DNA of 64,000 nt from Clostridia bacterium (GTDB lineage Bacteria; Bacillota; Clostridia; Christensenellales; CAG-138). The position numbers and the translations under genes were made by a program. Location: the NCBI GenBank assembly GCA_017428025.1, contig JAFRRO010000049.1, positions 82,152-146,151 on the forward strand. The letters are read 5' to 3'. The notes beneath the pieces are model-generated. The model was given only the letters and a program-made list of their open reading frames with translations. It was not told the origin of the DNA and did no database searches. This document shows, one piece after another, positions 9,764-18,996 of this stretch (position 1 is the stretch's first letter; each line of letters begins with the position of its first letter).

Positions 9764-12394
9764 GTGTCAAAGAAGTATGTATACCTGTTCAGCGAAGGCA
9801 ACGCGGAGATGCGCAACCTTTTGGGCGGCAAAGGCGCAAACCTCGCTGAAATGACCAACCTCGGTCTTCCGGTACCGCAGGGCTTTACCATCACGACGGA
9901 AGCCTGCACGCAGTACTATGAGGACGGACGTACGATCAACCCCGAGATCCAGGCGCAGATCATGGAGTACATCGAAAAGATGGAAGCGATCACCGGAAAG
10001 AAGTTCGGCGATCACGAGAATCCGCTTCTCGTTTCCGTTCGTTCCGGCGCCCGCGCTTCGATGCCCGGCATGATGGACACCATCCTGAACCTCGGTCTCA
10101 ACGAAGAAGTTGTCGAAGTCATCGCAAAGAAGTCCAACAACCCGCGCTGGGCATGGGACTGCTACAGGAGATTCATTCAGATGTTCTCCGACGTCGTCAT
10201 GGAAGTAGGCAAGAAGTATTTCGAGGTTCTGATCGATCGCATGAAGGCACAGAAGGGCGTCAAGCAGGACGTCGATCTGACCGCGGACGATCTCAAGGAG
10301 CTCGCTAATCAGTTCAAGGCTGAATATAAAGAAAAGATCGGCGAGGACTTCCCGAGCGATCCGAAGGTACAGCTGTTCGAGGCGATCAAAGCCGTCTTCC
10401 GTTCGTGGGACAACCCGCGTGCAAACGTCTATCGCCGCGACAACGACATCCCGTATTCCTGGGGTACCGCCGTCAACGTACAGTCCATGGCGTTCGGCAA
10501 CATGGGCGACGACTGCGGCACCGGCGTTGCGTTCACGCGTGATCCGGCAACCGGCGAAAAAGGTCTGTTCGGCGAGTTCCTGACGAATGCGCAGGGCGAA
10601 GACGTCGTTGCGGGCGTCCGCACGCCGATGCACATTGCAGAGATGGCGCAGAAGTTCCCCGAAGCGTTCAAGCAGTTCAACGAAGTCTGCAAGATCCTCG
10701 AAGGTCACTACCGCGACATGCAGGATATGGAGTTCACAGTCGAGCACGGCAAGCTGTACATGCTGCAGACGCGTAACGGCAAGCGCACCGCAAAGGCGGC
10801 GCTCAAGATCGCATGCGACCTCGTCGACGAGGGTATGCGCACCGAGCAGGAAGCGGTTGCCATGATCGATCCGAGAAACCTCGACACGCTGCTCCATCCG
10901 CAGTTCGACGCAAAGGCCATCAAAGCGGCAACGCCGGTGGCAAGAGCGCTTGCGGCTTCTCCGGGCGCTGCCTGCGGCAAGATCGTCTTCTCCGCAGAGG
11001 ACGCAAAGGCGTGGAAAGCGCGCGGTGAAAAGGTCCTTCTCGTCCGTCTTGAGACCTCTCCGGAGGACATCGAGGGCATGAAGGCGGCGCAGGGCATCCT
11101 GACCGTTCGCGGCGGCATGACGTCTCACGCGGCGGTTGTCGCGCGCGGCATGGGCACCTGCTGCGTATCCGGCTGCTCCGAGATCGCGATGGACGAAGAG
11201 AACAAGCGCTTCGTTCTTGCGGGCAAGGAATATCACGAGGGCGACTGGCTGTCGATCGACGGTTCCACCGGCTGCATCTATGACGGCATCATCCCGACCG
11301 TCGACGCGGAGATCGCGGGCGAATTCGGCCGCATCATGGGCTGGGCGGACAAGTTCAGAAGACTGCACGTGCGCACCAATGCAGACACCCCGCGCGACGC
11401 AAAGAAAGCGCGCGAGCTCGGCGCGGAGGGTATCGGTCTCTGCCGTACGGAGCATATGTTCTTTGACGGCGACCGTATCGCGGCGATCCGCGAAATGATC
11501 TGCTCCGACACCGTGGAAGAGCGCGAGAACGCACTCAACAAGCTCCTCCCGATGCAGCAGGGCGACTTCGAAGCGATCTACGAGGCGATGGACGGTTATC
11601 CCGTCGTCATCCGCTTCCTCGATCCGCCGCTTCACGAGTTCGTTCCGACCGAAGAAGCGGACATCCAGCTGCTTGCCGAAACGCAGGGCAAGACCGTCGA
11701 GCAGATCAAGACGATCATTGCGGCGCTGCATGAGTTCAACCCGATGATGGGTCATCGCGGCTGCCGTCTGACGGTCACCTATCCGGAGATCGCCAAGATG
11801 CAGACCAAGGCGGTCATCCGTGCGGCGATCAACGTCCAGAAGAAGCATCCGGAATGGAACATGGTCCCCGAGATCATGATTCCGCTCGTCGGCGAACCGA
11901 AGGAGTTCCGCTTTGTGCGCGACGTCGTCGTTGCCGTTGCGGACGAGGAGATCAGGAATTCCGGCATCGACCTCAAGTATCAGGTCGGTACGATGATCGA
12001 GATCCCGCGCGCCTGCCTGACCGCGGATGAGATCGCAAAGGATGCGGAGTTCTTCTGCTTCGGCACCAACGACCTGACGCAGATGACGTTCGGCTTCAGC
12101 CGCGACGACGCGGGCAAGTTCCTCGGCGCATACTACGACACCAAGATCTACGAGTCCGATCCGTTCGCGCGTCTCGATCAGGACGGCGTCGGCAAGCTCA
12201 TGAAGATGGCGGTCAAGCTCGGCAAGCAAGCGCGTCCGAACCTCGAGCTCGGTATCTGCGGCGAACACGGCGGCGATCCGTCCTCCGTGGAATTCTGCCA
12301 CGAGATCGGTCTCGACTACGTCTCCTGCTCGCCGTTCCGCGTGCCGATCGCACGTCTTGCGGCAGCGCAGGCAGCGATCAAGGAAGCGAAATAA
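9764..12394 (+). CDS. ppdK: pyruvate, phosphate dikinase
   Basis: Interconverts pyruvate + ATP + Pi and phosphoenolpyruvate + AMP + PPi; in anaerobes it often stands in for pyruvate kinase in glycolysis. The 876-residue length is that of bacterial PPDK. Order of domains: ATP-grasp N-terminus (KYVYLFSEGNAEMRNLLGGKGANLAEM; SVRSGARASMPGMMDTILNLG), the swivelling phosphohistidine domain with GGMTSHAAVVARGMG (catalytic His near residue 453), and the C-terminal PEP-binding barrel with CRTEHMFF and the GICGEHGGDPSS motif carrying the catalytic Cys near residue 833. GTG start with GGAGG 8 nt upstream. Monocistronic, with its own promoter and a strong terminator. Confidence 0.99.
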   Translation: MSKKYVYLFSEGNAEMRNLLGGKGANLAEMTNLGLPVPQGFTITTEACTQYYEDGRTINPEIQAQIMEYIEKMEAITGKKFGDHENPLLVSVRSGARASMPGMMDTILNLGLNEEVVEVIAKKSNNPRWAWDCYRRFIQMFSDVVMEVGKKYFEVLIDRMKAQKGVKQDVDLTADDLKELANQFKAEYKEKIGEDFPSDPKVQLFEAIKAVFRSWDNPRANVYRRDNDIPYSWGTAVNVQSMAFGNMGDDCGTGVAFTRDPATGEKGLFGEFLTNAQGEDVVAGVRTPMHIAEMAQKFPEAFKQFNEVCKILEGHYRDMQDMEFTVEHGKLYMLQTRNGKRTAKAALKIACDLVDEGMRTEQEAVAMIDPRNLDTLLHPQFDAKAIKAATPVARALAASPGAACGKIVFSAEDAKAWKARGEKVLLVRLETSPEDIEGMKAAQGILTVRGGMTSHAAVVARGMGTCCVSGCSEIAMDEENKRFVLAGKEYHEGDWLSIDGSTGCIYDGIIPTVDAEIAGEFGRIMGWADKFRRLHVRTNADTPRDAKKARELGAEGIGLCRTEHMFFDGDRIAAIREMICSDTVEERENALNKLLPMQQGDFEAIYEAMDGYPVVIRFLDPPLHEFVPTEEADIQLLAETQGKTVEQIKTIIAALHEFNPMMGHRGCRLTVTYPEIAKMQTKAVIRAAINVQKKHPEWNMVPEIMIPLVGEPKEFRFVRDVVVAVADEEIRNSGIDLKYQVGTMIEIPRACLTADEIAKDAEFFCFGTNDLTQMTFGFSRDDAGKFLGAYYDTKIYESDPFARLDQDGVGKLMKMAVKLGKQARPNLELGICGEHGGDPSSVEFCHEIGLDYVSCSPFRVPIARLAAAQAAIKEAK

Positions 12395-12411
12395 TCGAAC
12401 CCAATCAAATG

Positions 12412-12450
12412 AAAGGGACTGCATCGTGAAAAGATGCAGTCCCTTTTGAA
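12412..12450 (+). terminator. terminator between convergent ppdK and the phosphate-binding gene
   Basis: A 14-bp perfect stem (12412-12425 with 12433-12446) around a 7-nt loop, ending in TTTT. It follows ppdK and lies before the 3' end of the convergent minus-strand gene, for which its outer sequence is only modestly T-rich. Confidence 0.9.
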
Positions 12451-12470
12451 AAGGATCGAATAGGTCCGAA

Positions 12471-13970
12471 TCAATTCTTTTGACGCAGCCCCGCGTAGCC
12501 GGTTTTTCTGACAAGCTCCTGTCCGTCCTCCGATAGCATGAAGTCGATCATCCTTTGCACATTCGGTTTCGAATCGTCTGTGCGGGTAATCAGACAAAGA
12601 GCGACCGTCAGCGGATAGCTTCCGTTTTCGATGTTTTCCAAGGTCGGCGCAACCCCGTCGATCGACAGCAGCTTGACTCCCTTCTCCTGATTGAGTCCTT
12701 CGATAAAATAACGGAAGGAATAGCCCAATGCGCCGTCCTCGTTTGCATATTGCGCAACTCTTTGAATAACGTCCAGCATCCCGCCGATGATTTCATAGGT
12801 ATCCGGTTCCCTCAGGGAAATATCGCCCATGAAGTATTCCATCATGGATTGCGAGCCGGAATTCTGCGGCCGCTGGAACGCTTTGATCTTCTGATCCTTT
12901 CCGCCGACTTCTTTCCAGTTGGTGATCTCTCCGTGATAGATGGCGCGGACTTGATCAGACGTGATGTTGTCGACCGGATTGTCCTCCTCGACAAAGAAGA
13001 CGAAACCCTCGCGGCCGATCGGCGTCACGGTCAGAGCAATCCCTTCGGATTCCGCCGATGCAAGCTGATCCTTTGAAGGCCTCGCGCCGAAAAGCAGGTC
13101 GATCTCGCCGTCCAACAACCGGCTGAAGCCTTTGACGGTATTGGTAAAGGAAACGATTTTCCCGTTCGTATACTGCGCATCCGTCTCTCTCGCATTCGAC
13201 TCGATCGTATCGATATCACGATACACCGCTTTTGCGACTGCGGCATACAGCGGATAGCACGCTTCCGCGCCGTCCATCACTGGCATGTCGTTCTCATTCT
13301 CAATAACGAAATCCGGTTTATGATCGAGCGTAACCAGCTTGGAGTGTTCGCTGTATACGGTATAGTCGGTGAAATCCGTACTGGAGTATCCGTTCATATA
13401 ATCGAAGCCGTGACCGGCGTAACGCACTTCGGGACGGTTGAAATAGAACTTGAGACTGAACGCACCGCAAAGCAGCACAACGCCGAACGTAACGAGATAG
13501 GGAAGCACCTTGCAATAAACCGGGTTGGAATCGGGTTCGGAAGCATCATTTTGCGTTCGCATCAGAATCATGCATGCGATCATCGCGGCGGTATACGTCA
13601 GAAAGATCGCGATAAAGCAGGGGAGCATTTCATCGCTTAATCCCATAACGAAAGAAGGAATCAAGAACGGGAAAGTCATAATACGAAAAACCGTAAAAGA
13701 AGTGCCGCGTACGGACCCGGTGCTGATAAAGAGCGATACCGCCAAGCATACGGACAGAACGATCAGAATGACGGCATTGCATTTTGCGGCGAAACGAAGC
13801 GAGAGCTTTTTGCGCAGAAGAACATAGAGCATTACGGTACAGAGAGGGATCATGCCCGTCATCAGCCAGCCGGCTGTATATGTTTCGACGAAAATCAGAA
13901 GAAGCCATCCGACAACCGAAACGATCGGGAATCCGGCATAGAACAGCAGCGCCTGACACCACTTTTTCAT
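12471..13970 (-). CDS. membrane-anchored PstS-type substrate-binding protein
   Basis: A 499-residue protein with an N-terminal membrane half (about six hydrophobic segments, residues 8-190) fused to a C-terminal periplasmic-binding-protein domain of the phosphate/PstS type. Family-like segments are FVFFVEEDNPVDNITSDQVRAIYHG followed by EITNWKEVGG, and RPQNSGSQSMMEYFM, which forms the anion site in PstS-like proteins. The domain probably faces outward and senses or captures a phosphate-like anion; no ABC partner genes are nearby, so a sensing role is possible. Start ATG 13970 (MKKWCQALL) was chosen because AAGGAT lies about 10 nt upstream. It is monocistronic with its own promoter. Confidence 0.8.
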   Translation of the reverse strand: MKKWCQALLFYAGFPIVSVVGWLLLIFVETYTAGWLMTGMIPLCTVMLYVLLRKKLSLRFAAKCNAVILIVLSVCLAVSLFISTGSVRGTSFTVFRIMTFPFLIPSFVMGLSDEMLPCFIAIFLTYTAAMIACMILMRTQNDASEPDSNPVYCKVLPYLVTFGVVLLCGAFSLKFYFNRPEVRYAGHGFDYMNGYSSTDFTDYTVYSEHSKLVTLDHKPDFVIENENDMPVMDGAEACYPLYAAVAKAVYRDIDTIESNARETDAQYTNGKIVSFTNTVKGFSRLLDGEIDLLFGARPSKDQLASAESEGIALTVTPIGREGFVFFVEEDNPVDNITSDQVRAIYHGEITNWKEVGGKDQKIKAFQRPQNSGSQSMMEYFMGDISLREPDTYEIIGGMLDVIQRVAQYANEDGALGYSFRYFIEGLNQEKGVKLLSIDGVAPTLENIENGSYPLTVALCLITRTDDSKPNVQRMIDFMLSEDGQELVRKTGYAGLRQKN

Positions 13971-14004
13971 TCGATCACATCCTTGCATACATTTCCGTAT
14001 GCGT

Positions 14005-14033
14005 ATTTTATCATAAGACGGTTTACCTGTAAA
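14005..14033 (-). promoter_or_regulatory. promoter of the PstS-type gene
   Basis: On the minus strand: TTTACA (14033-14028), 17-nt spacer, TAAAAT (14010-14005). Predicted start near 13998, about 28 nt before ATG 13970. No obvious PHO-box repeat is visible. Confidence 0.65.
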
Positions 14034-14104
14034 CACGGTAATTGATTCGCAAAACAGGACGGATCGACAGCTTCAGCGCGAATCTCGTTACCGTTTTCCC
14101 ATGC

Positions 14105-14133
14105 TTGCAAAACGATTCCATTTGTGGTATGGT
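14105..14133 (+). promoter_or_regulatory. promoter placed 6 nt before the DUF512 start codon
   Basis: TTGCAA (14105-14110), 17-nt spacer, TATGGT (14128-14133), then 6 nt and ATG at 14140. The expected transcription start coincides with the A of ATG, which predicts a leaderless message. Confidence 0.6.
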
Positions 14134-14139
14134 GTTTTT

Positions 14140-15447
14140 ATGAGAGTATGCGCTATGGGACAACCGATCACGTTTGTGGAGCACGGTTCGCCTGCCGAAC
14201 GCAAGGGCGTTCGCACGGGCGACGTCCTGTATCGCATCAACGACATTCCGGTTCTCGATCTCATCGATTACGAGAAGCTGACGGCGGAGCGCGTGCTGAA
14301 GCTGTCCTTGGAACGCGAGCGTCAGCCGTTTGAAGTCTTTCTTCGAAAGGACGAATACGAGCCGCTCGGGCTTTGTTTCGAAACGACGCTGATGAGCCGG
14401 ATGCAGACCTGCAAAAATCACTGCCTGTTCTGCTTTATCGACCAGATGCCGAAAGGCGTCCGGAGCAGTCTGAACGTCAAAGACGACGACTGGCGCATGT
14501 CGTTCATTATGGGCAACTATGTGACGCTGACGAATGTTGACGACGCCGAGTTTTCGCGTATCATCGAACGCCGCGTCAGTCCGATCTACGTTTCGGTGCA
14601 TGCGACCGATCCGGCGATCCGCACGAAGATCATGCGCAATCCCAGCGCGGGCCGCATCATGGAACGGCTGTCAGCGCTCAAAGAAGCGGGCTTGCACTTT
14701 CATACACAGATCGTGCTGTGCCGGAATCTGAACGACGGAGCGATTCTTGAACAGACACTGTCAGACCTTTGCTCGCTCGCACCGGCTTGCGCATCGATTG
14801 CGATCGTTCCGGTCGGCGTAACGAAGTTCCGAGAGGGCTTGTATCCGCTTGAAACGTTCGACAGCAAGCAGAGCGAAGCCGTCATTCGGCAGGTCGAACC
14901 GTGGCAAGCGAAATGCCTTTCCGAGTTCGGCACGCGGCTCGTGTTTCTGTCGGATGAATGGTACTTGAACGCGAATCTGCCTCTGCCGGAGGCGGAAGCG
15001 TACGAGGAATACGAGCAGATCGAAAACGGAGTCGGTCTTTTGCGGATGTTTGAAGAGGACTTCCACTATGCGCTTTCCGAACGGACGCCGCTTTCGCACG
15101 AAAAACACGTTTCGATCGCGGGCGGCACGGCAGCAAACCCGTTCTTTCGCGAGCTTTACAGGTGTCTGGAAGCATACCGGATACATGTCACAACCTATCC
15201 GATTCCGAACCGGTGGTTCGGCGGAAACGTGCATGTCGCCGGTTTGGTGACCGGCAGAGACCTGATCGACGAGCTGCAGGACAAACCGCTGTCCGATCCG
15301 CTGCTGATTCCGCACAACATGCTGCGGGAAACGGAAAACGTCTTTCTGGACGGCATGACACTGTCCGATGTCGAACGGGCGTTACGGGTTTCGATCCGTT
15401 CGTTCCGTGACGGAACGGAACTCATTTCTGAACTGTTTGAGGAGTAA
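14140..15447 (+). CDS. DUF512 protein (PDZ-like plus radical SAM-like)
   Basis: A 435-residue member of the DUF512/TIGR03279 family, which pairs an N-terminal PDZ-like segment (VEHGSPAERKGVRTGDVLYRINDIPVLD) with a radical SAM-type core. The cluster motif CKNHCLFCF (CxxxCxxC) begins near residue 90, followed by DWRMSFIMGNYVTLTN and YVSVHATDPAIR. The biochemical function is unknown; it is conserved and often adjacent to der, as here, only 3 nt upstream of it. ATG 14140 is the likely start; ATG 14155 is possible. No Shine-Dalgarno is visible, and the -10 box is 6 nt upstream, so the mRNA is probably leaderless. Confidence 0.88.
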   Translation: MRVCAMGQPITFVEHGSPAERKGVRTGDVLYRINDIPVLDLIDYEKLTAERVLKLSLERERQPFEVFLRKDEYEPLGLCFETTLMSRMQTCKNHCLFCFIDQMPKGVRSSLNVKDDDWRMSFIMGNYVTLTNVDDAEFSRIIERRVSPIYVSVHATDPAIRTKIMRNPSAGRIMERLSALKEAGLHFHTQIVLCRNLNDGAILEQTLSDLCSLAPACASIAIVPVGVTKFREGLYPLETFDSKQSEAVIRQVEPWQAKCLSEFGTRLVFLSDEWYLNANLPLPEAEAYEEYEQIENGVGLLRMFEEDFHYALSERTPLSHEKHVSIAGGTAANPFFRELYRCLEAYRIHVTTYPIPNRWFGGNVHVAGLVTGRDLIDELQDKPLSDPLLIPHNMLRETENVFLDGMTLSDVERALRVSIRSFRDGTELISELFEE

Positions 15448-15450
15448 ACT

Positions 15451-16773
15451 ATGGCAAAACCTTTGGTGGCGATCGTCGGAAGACCGAACGTCGGAAAATC
15501 CACATTGTTCAACCGCCTGATCGGCAAGCGCGTCTCGATCGTAGAAGACACGCCCGGCGTCACGCGCGATCGCATCTACGGCGACGCGGAATGGCTTGAC
15601 AAGCAATTCACGCTGATCGATACCGGCGGCATCGAACCGGCAAGCGAGGACAAGATCGCGGTGCAGATGCGCCGTCAGGCGGAGCTTGCGATCGAGACGG
15701 CGGACGTCATTCTGTTTCTCGTCGACGGCAGAGAGGGCATGACCGCCGCGGATCAGGAGGTTGCCGCAATGCTGCGCCGCTGCAACAAACCGGTTGTGCT
15801 CGCGGTCAACAAGCTTGATGCGCCGAAGTATCACGAAGCGATCTACGAGTTTTATGAGCTTGGTCTCGGCGAGCCGTATATCGTGTCGGCAGGACAGGGG
15901 ATCGGTCTCGGCGATCTGCTTGACGCGATCTGCGCGGACTTCCCGAACGTCGGCGAAGACGAGCAGGAAACCTGTATCCAGATTGCAATCGTCGGCAAAC
16001 CGAATGTCGGCAAATCCAGTCTGACAAACGCGCTGCTCGGCGAAGAACGCGTGATCGTTTCGGACGTTCCGGGCACGACACGCGACGCGATCGACACACC
16101 GTTTACAAAGAACGACCGGAACTACATCCTGATCGATACCGCGGGCATCCGCAGAAAACGCGCGATCGAGGATGAGAGCATCGAGCGGTACAGCGTCATC
16201 CGTTCGCTTGCCGCCGTGCGCAGAGCGGACGTGGTGCTGTTTGTCTGCGACGCCGAACAGGGCTTGTCCGAACAGGACGTCAAGATTGCGGGATTTGTGC
16301 ACGAGGAGGGCAAGCCGTCTGTTGTGATCGTGAACAAGTGGGACCTTATCGAAAAGGATACCCATACGATGGACAAGTTCAAGAAGGATATGGAGGTCGA
16401 TCTCGCCTTCATGAGCTATGTCCCGTTCCTGTTCATCAGCGCCAAGAGCGGACAGCGCGTGAACCGCGTGCTCGAACTCGTGGAGGAGGTCTATGCGCAG
16501 AGTACGCGCCGTATCTCCACCGGTACGCTCAACGACGTGGTCAATGAGGCGGTGTCGATGAGCGAGCCGCCGACGCAGAACGGCAGACGGCTGAAGATCT
16601 ACTATGCTACGCAGGTCTCCGTTCAGCCGCCTACGTTTGTGATCTTCGTCAATGACTCGACACTGGTACACTTCTCGTACGAGAGGTATCTCGACAACTA
16701 TTTCAGAAAGACCTTCGGCTTTACGGGCACGCCGATTCGCATCCTGTTCCGGACGCGTACACGGGAGGAGTAA
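15451..16773 (+). CDS. der: GTPase Der (EngA)
   Basis: Der is a double-GTPase needed for 50S subunit assembly. The 440-residue product has two G domains in tandem, G1 motifs GRPNVGKST near residue 10 and GKPNVGKSS near residue 185, each with DTGG/DTAG and NKxD (NKLD, NKWD), followed by the C-terminal KH-like domain ([21 protein letters not shown]). A GAGGAG Shine-Dalgarno precedes ATG 15451. It is cotranscribed with the DUF512 gene and plsY, a grouping common in clostridia. Confidence 0.99.
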   Translation: MAKPLVAIVGRPNVGKSTLFNRLIGKRVSIVEDTPGVTRDRIYGDAEWLDKQFTLIDTGGIEPASEDKIAVQMRRQAELAIETADVILFLVDGREGMTAADQEVAAMLRRCNKPVVLAVNKLDAPKYHEAIYEFYELGLGEPYIVSAGQGIGLGDLLDAICADFPNVGEDEQETCIQIAIVGKPNVGKSSLTNALLGEERVIVSDVPGTTRDAIDTPFTKNDRNYILIDTAGIRRKRAIEDESIERYSVIRSLAAVRRADVVLFVCDAEQGLSEQDVKIAGFVHEEGKPSVVIVNKWDLIEKDTHTMDKFKKDMEVDLAFMSYVPFLFISAKSGQRVNRVLELVEEVYAQSTRRISTGTLNDVVNEAVSMSEPPTQNGRRLKIYYATQVSVQPPTFVIFVNDSTLVHFSYERYLDNYFRKTFGFTGTPIRILFRTRTREE

Positions 16774-16781
16774 CGATTCAG

Positions 16782-17447
16782 ATGATCGGTGACTGGAACG
16801 GTTACGCCATCATCGCCGTCGCACTTGTCGGCTATTTTCTCGGAAACGTACAGACCGCGCTGATTGTCAGCCGTCTGCGGTTCCGCGATGATGTGCGCCT
16901 CTACGGAAGCGGCAACGCCGGAACGACGAACATGATCCGCGTCTACGGAAAGTACTACGGTCTGATCACCTTCATCGGAGACGCGGGGAAGTGCGTCGCC
17001 GCATTCTTCATCGGCAGATTGATCGCAAAGCTCATGGGACTCAATGCGGCGGACGAAACGGTGTCCATTCTGTTAGGCGGCTATATCTCGACCGCAGCAG
17101 TCGTTCTTGGGCATTGCTATCCGGTGCTGTATCAGTTCCGCGGCGGCAAAGGCGCGGCTTCGGCGTTCGCCATGATGTGGTGCATCTCGTGGCAGACGGC
17201 GCTGATTTCCACCGTGCTTGCGGTTGTGATCTTTTTGCTTTGGAAGCGCGTTTCGCTCGTTTCGATCCTGACATCGATCATCTATCTGATCAGCACCTAT
17301 ATCGCCTGGCTCACGGGCTTTGTCGACGTCTATCAGCTGTTCTTTGTGCTGCCTGTCGTTGCGCTGCTGCTTTTCCGGCACAAAGACAACATCAAACGTC
17401 TGCTTCGGGGCGAAGAAAAAGCGATCACCCCGAAGGACAATCATTGA
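16782..17447 (+). CDS. plsY: glycerol-3-phosphate acyltransferase PlsY
   Basis: PlsY is an integral membrane enzyme that transfers an acyl group from acyl-phosphate to glycerol-3-phosphate, the first step of phospholipid synthesis with PlsX. The 221-residue protein has several transmembrane segments and the signature motifs GSGNAGTTN (residues 42-50) and FRGGKGAASAF near residue 121. It follows der by 8 nt. Its end overlaps the convergent sigF gene by 7 nt, so the two transcripts are antisense at their 3' ends. Confidence 0.96.
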   Translation: MIGDWNGYAIIAVALVGYFLGNVQTALIVSRLRFRDDVRLYGSGNAGTTNMIRVYGKYYGLITFIGDAGKCVAAFFIGRLIAKLMGLNAADETVSILLGGYISTAAVVLGHCYPVLYQFRGGKGAASAFAMMWCISWQTALISTVLAVVIFLLWKRVSLVSILTSIIYLISTYIAWLTGFVDVYQLFFVLPVVALLLFRHKDNIKRLLRGEEKAITPKDNH

Positions 17448-18148
17448 TCCTGCATCCTGTCACGCAGCGCGGACAGGATCTTTTTTTCCATTCTCGAAAT
17501 CTGCACCTGCGAAACGCCGAGAATCTTGCCGACTTCCGCCTGCGTCTTTTCCTCCCGGTAACGCAGTCTGATCAGCAGCTGTTCACGCTGTGACAAATGC
17601 CTGATCGCAGCGTCAAGCGAAAGCTTTTGCACGCACGTATCTTCCTGCGTGTCGGTGCCGACGCGCTCAAATCGGCTCTCTCCGTCCTCCGAAAGCGGCT
17701 CGTCCAGCGAAGCGACGGCCGTTGCGCTCGCGGCAGCAACGGCAAGATCCTCAGGCGTGACGTTGAGCCGATCCGCAAGAGCGTCGATGCAAAGCTCCGG
17801 TTCCTCCTGAAGCGCGGCGGAAACCGCGGCGGCCAGCTGCTTTGCGCTCCTTGAGAACTTGATCATACCGTCGTCGCGCAAAAAACGTTTGATTTCGCCC
17901 GCAATCAGCGGAACTGCATAGGTGGAGAAACAGACGTTCAGGCTGACATCGAAGCGCCTGATCGCTTTCAGCAATCCGATCGAACCGAGCTGTCTGAGGT
18001 CGTCCATTTCCACACCGCGGTTCAGAAAACGCTTTGCGATCGCAGTTACAAGCGGCAGATTGTCCGTAACAAGCCTTTGCTCGGCAACGGCGTCGCCGCG
18101 CTGTGCCGCAAGAACGTCGGATGCAAAGTCAAGACGATCAGGTTCCAT
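17441..18148 (-). CDS. sigF: sporulation sigma factor SigF
   Basis: Sigma-F is the first forespore-specific sigma factor; it is held inactive by SpoIIAB until SpoIIAA frees it. The 235-residue protein shows sigma-70 region 2 (DNLPLVTAIAKRFLNRGVEMDDLRQLGSIGLLKAIRRFD), region 3 (RLNVTPEDLA) and region 4 (LSQREQLLIRLRYREEKTQAEVGKILGVSQVQISRMEKKIL). The start is ATG 18148, inside the last 11 nt of spoIIAB; longer frames upstream are unlike the family. Being third in the spoIIAA-spoIIAB-sigF operon distinguishes it from sigma-G. Confidence 0.97.
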   Translation of the reverse strand: MEPDRLDFASDVLAAQRGDAVAEQRLVTDNLPLVTAIAKRFLNRGVEMDDLRQLGSIGLLKAIRRFDVSLNVCFSTYAVPLIAGEIKRFLRDDGMIKFSRSAKQLAAAVSAALQEEPELCIDALADRLNVTPEDLAVAAASATAVASLDEPLSEDGESRFERVGTDTQEDTCVQKLSLDAAIRHLSQREQLLIRLRYREEKTQAEVGKILGVSQVQISRMEKKILSALRDRMQDQ

Positions 18149-18566
18149 GCCGGATGCGCTTCTGCATCGTGATCGTCGTGCCCTTATGCGGTTCGGAGAC
18201 GATCGAAACCGTGTCCATGAATGCTTCCATGACGGAGAACCCCATACCGGATCGTTCCAGTTCGGGTTTGGAAGTATAGAACGGCTTTCGAGCAAGCTCG
18301 ATGTCGTCGATTCCGCATCCGTCGTCGCGTACCGTGACGGTCAGCAGGTCGTTGTCGATCGTCATCTGCATGCAGACGAGACGATCGTCCCTTTGTTCAT
18401 ACCCGTGAATGATGGCGTTTGTCACGGCCTCCGACACGGCGGTGCGGATATCGGACAGCGCTTCGATACTCGGATTCATCTGCGACGCAAAGGCGGACGC
18501 GACGGCACGGGCAAACCCTTCGTTGCCGGACAGCGATAAAAACCGGATTTCCATTTCGTTATACAT
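18138..18566 (-). CDS. spoIIAB: anti-sigma-F factor SpoIIAB
   Basis: SpoIIAB is a GHKL-fold serine kinase and anti-sigma factor: it binds sigma-F with ATP and phosphorylates SpoIIAA. The 142-residue product carries the N-box AVSEAVTNAIIHGYE near residue 43, the G1 box VRDDGCGI near residue 79 and a G2-like GMGFSVMEAFMD near residue 108. AGGAGG lies 6 nt before ATG 18566. It sits between spoIIAA and sigF in the conserved order, and its end overlaps the sigF start. Confidence 0.97.
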   Translation of the reverse strand: MYNEMEIRFLSLSGNEGFARAVASAFASQMNPSIEALSDIRTAVSEAVTNAIIHGYEQRDDRLVCMQMTIDNDLLTVTVRDDGCGIDDIELARKPFYTSKPELERSGMGFSVMEAFMDTVSIVSEPHKGTTITMQKRIRHGT

Positions 18567-18575
18567 ACGCGCCTC

Positions 18576-18881
18576 CTACTGCCGTTCTACGATCGCATAC
18601 AAGCCGGACATCTGAAAGATCCGGTCGACGGACGCATTCATGCCTTTCACGACAAGCTTGCCTCCCCGCATCGACAGCTTGCGGAATCTGCCGAGGATCA
18701 CGCCGAGTCCTGCGCTGTCCATAAAGCTCATGCCGGAGAGATCGAGAATCAGCTCCCGCACCGTGATATCGCGAAGCAGCGTATCGAGCATGATCCGCGT
18801 CTGCTCCGCACTGTGATGATCCAATTCGCCTGCAAGCTGCACGAACAGCCGCTGACCGCGCTTTTGCGCATTCAATTCCAT
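18576..18881 (-). CDS. spoIIAA: anti-sigma factor antagonist SpoIIAA
   Basis: A 101-residue STAS-domain protein that, when unphosphorylated, displaces sigma-F from SpoIIAB. The phosphorylatable serine is in MSFMDSAGLGVILGR near residue 56, the diagnostic motif. I chose ATG 18881 (MELNAQKRG) because GGAGGT is 7 nt upstream; the ATG two codons earlier would be only 1-2 nt from it. It is the first gene of the spoIIA operon. A sigma-H-like promoter lies 30-60 nt upstream. Confidence 0.96.
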   Translation of the reverse strand: MELNAQKRGQRLFVQLAGELDHHSAEQTRIMLDTLLRDITVRELILDLSGMSFMDSAGLGVILGRFRKLSMRGGKLVVKGMNASVDRIFQMSGLYAIVERQ

Positions 18882-18910
18882 AGACATACCTCCGATTTGG
18901 GTTCCTATAC

Positions 18911-18940
18911 ATATTCGCCGTATCCGCTTTGCGTTCTTCT
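18911..18940 (-). promoter_or_regulatory. candidate sigma-H promoter of the spoIIA operon
   Basis: On the minus strand: AGAAGAACG (18940-18932), 12-nt spacer, GGCGAATAT (18919-18911). The -10 matches the sigma-H consensus RNNGAATWW at every position; the -35 matches RNAGGAWWW at 6 of 9. The spoIIA operon is sigma-H-dependent in Bacillus, so the location fits. Confidence 0.65.
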
Positions 18941-18996
18941 GCAAAAGCGGACAAGCTTTCTTGATTACGCTCGTCTTTTGTCGAATACCTTACAGC

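Noticed and set aside
9767..12514. A 915-codon open frame on the minus strand.
   Set aside because: It is an exact shadow of ppdK in a GC-rich coding region; its protein is arginine/valine/aspartate-rich with no domain, and there is no ribosome-binding site.
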